From [Phialemoniopsis] sp. UDSM-2020 (Eukaryota; Ascomycota; Sordariomycetes; Thyridiales; Thyridiaceae), in contig JAEILZ010000005.1 of the NCBI GenBank assembly GCA_018873225.1, positions 3,348,001-3,412,000 of the forward strand: DNA of 64,000 nt. The letters run 5' to 3'. The translations under genes were made by a program, and so were the position numbers. The number at the start of each line of letters is the position of its first letter. The first letter of the stretch is position 1. The notes beneath the pieces were generated by a model. It did no database searches and was not told the DNA's origin. It saw only the letters and a program-made list of their open reading frames with translations. Below are positions 57,399 through 64,000 of the stretch, one piece after another.

Positions 57399-59078
57399 CT
57401 ACACTGCGCGCTTCTCTTCCTCGACATGCGCCGACCTCTCGACCCTCTTCTCATCACCAGCCTCGAGATCCAGCTGCTTGGCCTCCATCTCGTGGCCAAT
57501 GTTCATACCAGCGGGCATGGCCCTCTCGAAGTGCCTGCCACGCTTCTCCGGGCCGACAGCAGTCCAGACAGCAATACCGGTCGCAATGATGGCAGTGGCG
57601 ATACCCATGGTGGGTCCGTAGGCCTCGACCATCTCGCCGGTCTTAGGAGACCTGATCAGGTTGCTCTCGGCGATGGCGTTGACGATCTGAGCCGAGGGGG
57701 AGGAGATCATGTTGCCGATCTGGTAGGTGATGCCAGGGAATGAAGAACGGAAAGCGGGAGGGCTCAGCTCGTTGAGGTGGATAGGGATAACACCCCATGC
57801 ACCCTGGACAAAGAACTGCATGAAGAAGCCGGTGGCGCTGAGCGACCTCTCGGTCGTGGGCAGGATCCAGGCGGGGATGAGGCAGCCGCTGATGAGGGCG
57901 GCGACGACAATGGTCCGACGACGGCCAAACCACTGCGAGATGTAGCCAATGATGGTTCCACCGACACAAGCGCCGGCCTTCATGATGATGCTGGCGCGAC
58001 TGGCGGGAGTGTTGTCGAGACCCTTCTGGACGACCATGAAGGTGGTGTAGTTGTCCTGGGAGGTATGGCTGTAGACTGGATTGGCAGGTATGTCAATTTC
58101 GGGGATTATGGCATCAAGAACAGGACAGAGAACGAATCGTTCACTTACAGTTGAACCAGGTCATGAGGATGATGCAGTAGATGCAAAGGCGCCACTCCTG
58201 ACGCAGCATCTGCCAGGTCTCGGCCCAGAAGCGGGACGCAATGTTGCCCTGAGTTCCGGCCTTGCGAGCATCGATGAATTGTTGCGACTCGGGGAAAAAT
58301 GCGCGGATGATACCAACGCCAATCGACAGACCGGCACCGGCCCAGAATACCTTCTTCCAACTCTCGTCGCTGCCACCCACGCCGAGGTTGGCGCAGCCGG
58401 CAAGGACATAGCCGAAGGAGTAACCCTGCTGCAGGATACCGGACATGAGACCACGGGCGTCGACGGGGCTGTTCTCGAGAGCCATGGCGATGGCGTTACC
58501 GTAGCTGGTCGCGCAAGTCAGCAACTGTCAAAGTACGAGGTCCAAAGCAATGAGACGTACACTCCACCCATGAAGAGACCGAACAGCGCACGAACGCCCA
58601 AGAAGGCGCCGTAGGTCGGGCAATACAGCGTGGCGATCTGCAGCAGGCCCAGGACAATCATGTTGACCACCATGGGCCACTTGCGACCCCACTTGTCTCC
58701 GGCGAAGCCAAAGATGGCGGCGCCGACCGACCGCAGGAGCAGCGTCAGCGTGATGGCCGTCGAGATGTCGGTCTTGCTGCGACCGTAGAAGTGGCCGAGC
58801 TTGACCTGCTGGATCGACAGCGAGTGGAAGTCGAACGCGTCGGCGGTCCAGGCGCTGAAGCCGACGATGAAGAAGATCCAGTCCTTGCCGGACAGCTGGG
58901 CCATCAGGCTGATGGGGTTCTTGAGCGGGACGGGCACCGCCCACTCGGTGTGCACCTCGCCGTCGGCGTTGAGCACCTCGCGGCGCTGGCGCCACCGGAA
59001 GAGGTCGCCCAGGCCCTGCTTGGCGCTGGCAAAGGTGCCCTTGGCCACGGGCTCGGCGGGCTCATGAGTAGTCTCCAT
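57399..59078 (-). CDS. JEN-type carboxylate:proton symporter
   Basis: 516-aa 12-helix MFS carrier in three exons: 59078-58561, 58504-58149 and 58075-57399, exactly 517 codons. Once intron 2 is removed, the seventh-helix region reads NFYSHTSQDNYTT, matching the JEN signature N-x-x-[ST]-H-x-[ST]-Q-D-x-x-x-T that is essential for carboxylate transport in yeast Jen1. Other features are the N-terminal WAVPVPLKNPISLMAQLSGKDW segment, AWTADAFDFHS at helix 1, GDKWGRKWPM between helices 2 and 3, and a charged C-terminal tail ending EEEKRAV. It probably imports lactate, pyruvate or dicarboxylates at the plasma membrane. The related AN-numbered Aspergillus proteins are known acetate/succinate-linked carriers; substrate here is not decided by sequence. 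Confidence 0.93.
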
Positions 59079-60977
59079 GATTGTGCGTCAATTGAGAGCT
59101 TGCTCTTTACTACGACGAATTGGCGGGGTCGATGAGTGACAGATGCAATGGGAGGAAGATGATCGCGACGTGGCTTTCTCTCAGAAATTGGGAAATGAAA
59201 ACAGGCGCGAGGACAAAATCCAAAGCTGCTGTGCGACTCGAGCTTGACCTGGTCCCGGGTTCGTAAGCCCTACTCTCACTCAAATGCAAGAAACACGGGC
59301 CTGACCAAACTTTTGACGGGATGCGACCATGAGTTAAATACACGGCCGGGTCAAGCAGCAGCACGCACAACCGCGCGCGCGTGTCGGAGTCGATCCCGCT
59401 CTTACATGCCGGGCACCCCATGGGGGCAGCTAATACGTAGCCTACGGCGGAAGGGATCACCATGGGTGCATGAGACTGGGAACAGGCCAAAGCAGATTTG
59501 AGGTGATATCCCGCCCTCCGATAGCACCCGGGCTCGTGCTACCAGCTTTTTTGGCTTCCTCTCACTGTGAAAAGTGTCTCTCGGTGATCCTGTGTGGGTA
59601 GACCGCCAAAGGAATGGGCCAATCTCGCGAGTGTGTTTGGTCCTTTTAATCGTGTCATCCCTGCTGGATGCTACCTTGAGAGCAAAAGGCCTCCTGATGA
59701 TCCTCCCACGCTCGCGTGCGCTGTCGTGCATCCATGCATGATGGGCACGAGAAAAGGCGTCTAGTGCTGGACGACAACGCCGCCCGATACAACACTGCTG
59801 ACCCTTAAAAACCTCGAGGCTTCCCCATCATTCAGGGTCTTGCTGTCCGTCTCTCCCCGAATCGTTCCAGAATTATCTTCTGAAGCTCTTCTCGACGACC
59901 TCGTATCGTGGGAAACCGGCGAGACGCGCACTTGCGTGCAGTCTTGGCAAAGGGATAATGTAACAATCACGGCGATCTTCCATCCCCCGGACCACGCAAA
60001 TCATGACATAGCTTGCTCTTGGCGCCGAGCCTTTTGGGAGCCTGTATCAGGAAGTTCATTCGGTGAGCACAAATGGCTTGGAGCAAGGTATTGCTGACGC
60101 TTGTCTCTGCTAACGGCGTGGGAGCCAAGCGCCTTGGCGTGCAAGCCAAGCATAGCCAAGACGAGGGGAAGTGGTCACATCGCCAGTACCGAGCCCAATG
60201 ACGGCCCCTGCTCCAATGCTTGGGTCGCATGTCGCGGTCCGATTACCAGTCATACTGGGACGAGCTGCCCTCGCTCACTCCGAGATTCTTTCGTGAGGGC
60301 GCAAAAACGGGCATCGTTGGGGGAAATTTTGCATGGCACCATGATACCCATTGAGGCAGGGATCGAGATCGTGGAGCTATGGCGCCATCGCTAGAGAGAA
60401 GGGGACAAAAAAGGACTGAAACAGAATCCTTCGGGGTATGGGGTAAATGAGAGCAAAGGCCGGTCTGGATTCAAGCTCGTGCTCCGTGACATGATCGCTT
60501 CCTTCCCAGCCCTCAAACATGACGAGTTCTCATCCAACTTCGAGGCTGAGAGACCAGAGACAAAGCGATTGAGGCGACATGCCGGCCGAGCAATTTAGGC
60601 CCGGAGCTGATGGTTAAGCTTTTGAGCTTGTTTCGCGGGATCTAGGCTGGTGTGTAGCACGAGCAACGGCAGAGTGGCCAGACCGACGCCACGAACCGCG
60701 GCGCCCAGCCTGCAGAGGACGGCTGCGGCGCCAGCCAAGAGATCTGGAGGCAGATTCGCATGTCTTGGATAGAGTGTGACCTCAACCGACAAGTGACTGA
60801 GAATTAGATTATCTCACATCCAAAACAACGCCGATTCGCAGGCTTACGACTTCTGGCGATTTTTCATCGTGAAGTGAAGGCTTTCAACGCCATGTCGCTC
60901 GAGATTTTGTATATATGACTAGTCTATGTTACTTGTGTACAGTCTATTCGATGGGTCTTTGCCTAGCAAAGCAAACC
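59079..60977. other. Intergenic region
   Basis: 1.9 kb upstream of the JEN-type gene; the left part is its promoter and the right end the 3' side of the next transporter. Scattered short frames (for example 59840-60097 +) show no domain, and I see no RNA gene. Confidence 0.45.
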
Positions 60978-62782
60978 TTACTTTGGTGCGGTCCCGTTCG
61001 TCTGTTCGGGCGGTACACCCAACCCATGGGAATCAGCCGTGGCTTCCACATCACCTGAGACAGCCTCAGGCTTTTTCGGTGGCAGGTCATCCCTCCAGAA
61101 ACCCCAACCACCTTTCCACCCGACCCAGCCCGTCTCTTTCGGTCCTCTGGCCAGCGTAACAAGGAGCGCAACACCCAGCAAGCCCACTAGTGTTCCAGAT
61201 CAGTCTCGCATTCTGCTTCATTGGGATCCTAGTGACCGAATACTTACTGCCCAGGGCTTCACTGTACCTCCATCCACCTTGCGCGTACAGCCTATTGCCC
61301 GCCGCGGTACCGGTCAGCTGGCCGCTGAATGACGCCAGCATGTAGGCCGTGTTGATCCTGTTGGGGGCCTTGAGGTCGATCTTGTAGATGACGGTGCGCA
61401 TCGCAATGTTGCCGACCTGGTTGCCAAAGTCAAACAACATGGCCTGCAAGATCGGGCCAGCGACGGTGAAAGTTCCCAACGAAATACCAAAGGCTACGGC
61501 AACCATGGTGATGAGGACGGCGATGACGACCGATGTGTGGTAGACGACCTTGTCCATGACGAATCGGCTGTATACCGGACCGCAACAGACTGCAAAGATA
61601 CCGATCAGGCCAAAGAGGCCAATGACGATAGGGGGGTAAGAGTAGGGTGGTGACGACAAGAGGAAGGACAAAGTTGTCCAGTAAGACGTGAAGACGGCGC
61701 TCATGCTAAAGACAATGATGCAGGCCTGCAGAAGGGCGGGCTTAGTGATGGCAAGCTTCAGAACGGTCCACAACATATTGAAGTAGTTCAAACCGTCGGG
61801 GTTCTTAGACGGATAGTCGGGGAAGAAGAGGAAAAGAAGGACGAGCAGAGTCCACTGCAGCGCGAACCCGACCCAATACACGTTGCGCCAGTCCGTGTAG
61901 TTTGCGACGATGCCCGAGAGCACACGGGCGACTAGCATGCCGAGTGCCAAGCCGCACACCACGATGGACATAGATGTGGCTTTCCGATGCGCCGGCGCCA
62001 GCTCTCCGACCAACGGGAGCATAAGCTGCGGCGTCACGGTGGTGAACCCTGCGATAAAAGAGATACCGCGGAACACATTGAAGGAATTAGACAGGCATAG
62101 TGCAAGCCACTGGTCTGTGAGTTAGCATACGCTCGACCCATCTAAGTACTGGATAGAACTGACAATTGTAGCTGTGAAAGCAATCAAGCCCAAAATGAAT
62201 GGTCGCCTGGGGAAGACATCACCGAGCGGGCAAATCAGGAGCAGTCCGGCTGCATAACCAGCCTGGGTCAACGTGGCAATGGTCGACGACTGCTCAAAGG
62301 TAACGTCAAAGGTCTCGGCTATCTTGTTGAGAATCGGCTGGTTATAGTACAGGTTGGCTACGGTGACCAGCGCAGCCTAGCTACTTATTAGCCCTCTGGA
62401 TGACCGGAAAGAGGTATACGTCCGAAAGTTGACTCACCACGCCGAACAAGACGTTCAGACCCATGGACAGCCGAGGCGGGTTCTCGGGGTCGTATCGACA
62501 AGATTTCGGGGTCCACATGAGCATGGCACTCGCTTTCCTCCATGGTCCCTTGCTCTTACGGACAGATGCAGCTGCATCTTCCGTTACCGTCCCGTCCCGG
62601 GCGGCGGATGCGTCGCCTTGGCGGCCGGTGACGGCGGGCGGCTCACGAGATGCGCTCCACGTCCCCGCCTCCTCATCACTTGCCGTCTCCAGTTCAGACG
62701 TGGATTTCAATTCAAATCTGTTGTCTGCTGGCGGCCCATCAATGGCACTGTGCCCGATCGCGTCCTTCTCATCGTCCCTCAT
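60978..62782 (-). CDS. MFS transporter, DHA1-like
   Basis: 542-aa, 12-helix carrier in four exons: 62782-62438, 62376-62164, 62109-61248 and 61186-60978, exactly 543 codons. Introns are 54-61 bp; one donor is GTCAGT. A polar, acidic N-terminus of about 100 residues precedes NVLFGVAALVTVANLYYNQPIL, a helix-1 motif shared with bacterial-type DHA1 carriers. It continues TLTQAGYAAGLLLICPLGD, PQLMLPLVGELAPAHRKATSM (conserved around the 4-5 loop) and GLALGMLVARVLSG. The last exon supplies the final helix MGLLGVALLVTLARG and a polar tail ending TNGTAPK; reading through the last intron would replace that helix with non-conserved sequence. Substrate unknown; efflux of small organic compounds is plausible. 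Confidence 0.88.
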
Positions 62783-63787
62783 CGCGCGTTGACGAGGGGA
62801 AGTCCGTTGCGGACGACCGATACCGGCTCTCGGCAGAAGTGTCGGTTTGCCGAGAATCGCCCAGATGTCAAGTGCAGATTTCGTCAGTGACGATTGGGCG
62901 GTTCACACGTCAAGGTCATTGGCCGGGCATTTGCTGCAGCACAGCAGAATCGTGAAACTTTTCACGGTATGCTGCAATCTCGACAGGCGAAGGATGTTCG
63001 GCTGTTTGAAATCCCGGAATGAAAATAACGAATAAAATATCACCCGAAGGTAATGACCGAGCATCGGTCGCCGAGGGGATCCACTTCCGGGGGCAATTGC
63101 ACCATTTCTCGATGGATCTCGGGGAGTTCATAAAAAATTCGGAGAGAGCGCATTCATGGCCGTGATTTGCGACGATCATCCAACTTGTGCAGTAAACATT
63201 TGTGTGTAATGTTCTAGAAGACATTTTCCACGTGGATGCCGGGATACGCAGGCAAGCAAAATCAAATCAGTTCTGTAAGATAACATACGAGTTGACAGTG
63301 GCAACCGCTGACGATACATCGTCACTGATAGGCATAGGCCTTTGAAGGGAACACTGTCCGGTCACAACGAAGACAATTTCCCAGCCGATGATATTTGATT
63401 CAATACTAATAGGCGTGAATGTTCGAAGGCATCCATGCCGATCTAGACTTGTTCGGACCATCTGGGGTGTCCGGGCCCATGAGCCTACGTCCATGGTAGG
63501 TATTAAATGCAGCGATGCAGGGGTGACAGTTATTGAAACAGGAGCATGTAACACCATTAGAGAGGATTGCCTGTTATAGTGATGAGAAACGAACTAGCTT
63601 CAATGATTACTGAGGACATCAGACCAGCGCACACCGATGGAGCCCAACGGAGGGCCTCAGCTCCCAGCTAAATTTAATCACTACTTGGTCGGATCCATAA
63701 TGCGCACTGGTACTTGTTCTCGGAATTCGATGTTTGTTCTATGCGGAAAGGCTGATTGGAACTTGACATCGACTCCAATCTATCAAC
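62783..63787. other. Divergent intergenic region
   Basis: 1 kb between the DHA1-like carrier (-) and the laccase-like gene (+), serving as promoter for both. No coding frame is supported. Confidence 0.45.
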
Positions 63788-64000
63788 ATGTTTGTCCATT
63801 CGCTACGGCTGTTAGTGACTCTTCTCCTCGCGCAACTGAGTATTGGTCCCGTTGCGGCGCGGCACAAGTCGGTATCGGCACCAGGAGGGACGACTTGCAA
63901 CGACGTACACAATAGAGGCTGTTGGACAGACACCATCGACATTCACACCGACTACGAAGAGTTGACACCTGTCACGGGCAGAGAGAGAACGGTATGCTTG
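63788..64000 (+). CDS. Laccase-like multicopper oxidase, 5' end only
   Basis: The ATG at 63788 opens a frame that runs to the window edge, 71 codons if unspliced. MFVHSLRLLVTLLLAQLSIGPVAA is a signal peptide. The following TTCNDVHNRGCWTDTIDIHT and DYEELTPVTGRER match the N-terminus of ascomycete laccases, where CW..(F/I)DI.TDYE..TP.TG comes just before the first cupredoxin domain. A GTATGC donor at 63992 suggests exon 1 ends at 63991. The copper-binding His motifs lie beyond the window, so activity cannot be judged. Such enzymes oxidise phenols, lignin or pigment precursors outside the cell. The assignment rests on this short stretch and the signal peptide. Confidence 0.72.
   Translation, partial: MFVHSLRLLVTLLLAQLSIGPVAARHKSVSAPGGTTCNDVHNRGCWTDTIDIHTDYEELTPVTGRERTVCL

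Noticed and set aside
1..64000. CRISPR arrays, insertion sequences, long terminal repeats or RIP-degraded transposons
   Set aside because: No regularly spaced repeats, transposase or reverse-transcriptase motifs, or strongly AT-biased blocks were seen by eye. Distant or short repeats could be missed without computation.

Overview
The window reads as nuclear DNA of a filamentous ascomycete (Pezizomycotina), most likely a plant-biomass-degrading Sordariomycete. Genes are split by short introns, mostly 50-90 bp, with GTRNGT donors, CTRAY branch points and YAG acceptors. The content is typical of such a fungus: GH7 cellobiohydrolase with CBM1, GH11 xylanase, a laccase-like 5' end, a GLEYA adhesin, a Zn2Cys6 regulator, a rhodopsin-fold membrane protein, an F-box protein and many MFS carriers. 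No operons, CRISPR arrays, rRNA genes or convincing tRNAs were seen. The class is inferred from protein character only. I rebuilt exon chains by hand; nearly all close to an exact multiple of three.

Layout. 0-7 kb: a small secreted protein (-) and a secretory lipase (+) facing away from each other. 7.05-16.6 kb: one giant gene (-), about 3,140 codons, of the DUF6606/DUF3638/DUF3645 family, with SF2-helicase-like ATPase motifs and an apparent 1-nt frame disruption near its 3' end. 16.6-20.7 kb: no supported gene. 20.7-22.5 kb: secreted FAD-linked oxidase (-). 24.1-25.7 kb: rhodopsin-fold 7TM protein (+). 26.2-27.7 kb: F-box protein (-). 28.8-29.7 kb: multi-pass membrane protein of unknown family (+). 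30.6-31.3 kb: GH11 xylanase (+).

31.5-41.2 kb is compact and may be a small co-regulated locus: a Zn2Cys6 factor (-) divergent from a class-III aminotransferase (+), an HSL-type alpha/beta hydrolase (-) divergent from an UNC93-like transporter (+), then a nucleoside hydrolase (+). Both divergent promoters carry a CGG-N5-CCG palindrome, the kind of site zinc-cluster dimers bind. The regulatory link is inference.

41.9-46.4 kb: GLEYA adhesin-like protein, an 80-aa secreted or membrane microprotein, and a seven-exon MFS sugar transporter. 49.2-50.8 kb: GH7 cellobiohydrolase with an unusual Gly/Asn-rich linker. 51.0-52.5 kb: a SnoaL-like protein and, on the same strand, a two-exon precursor of a cysteine-rich, CS-alpha-beta-defensin-like peptide with a Kex2 site. 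54.2-63 kb: three MFS carriers, all (-): siderophore-type, JEN-type carboxylate, and a DHA1-like carrier. At the right edge (63,788 to the end) the first exon of a laccase-like multicopper oxidase begins and is cut by the window.

Functionally the window mixes extracellular lignocellulose attack, sugar, organic-acid and iron uptake, and a probable secreted antimicrobial peptide. This suits a saprotroph or plant-associated fungus.
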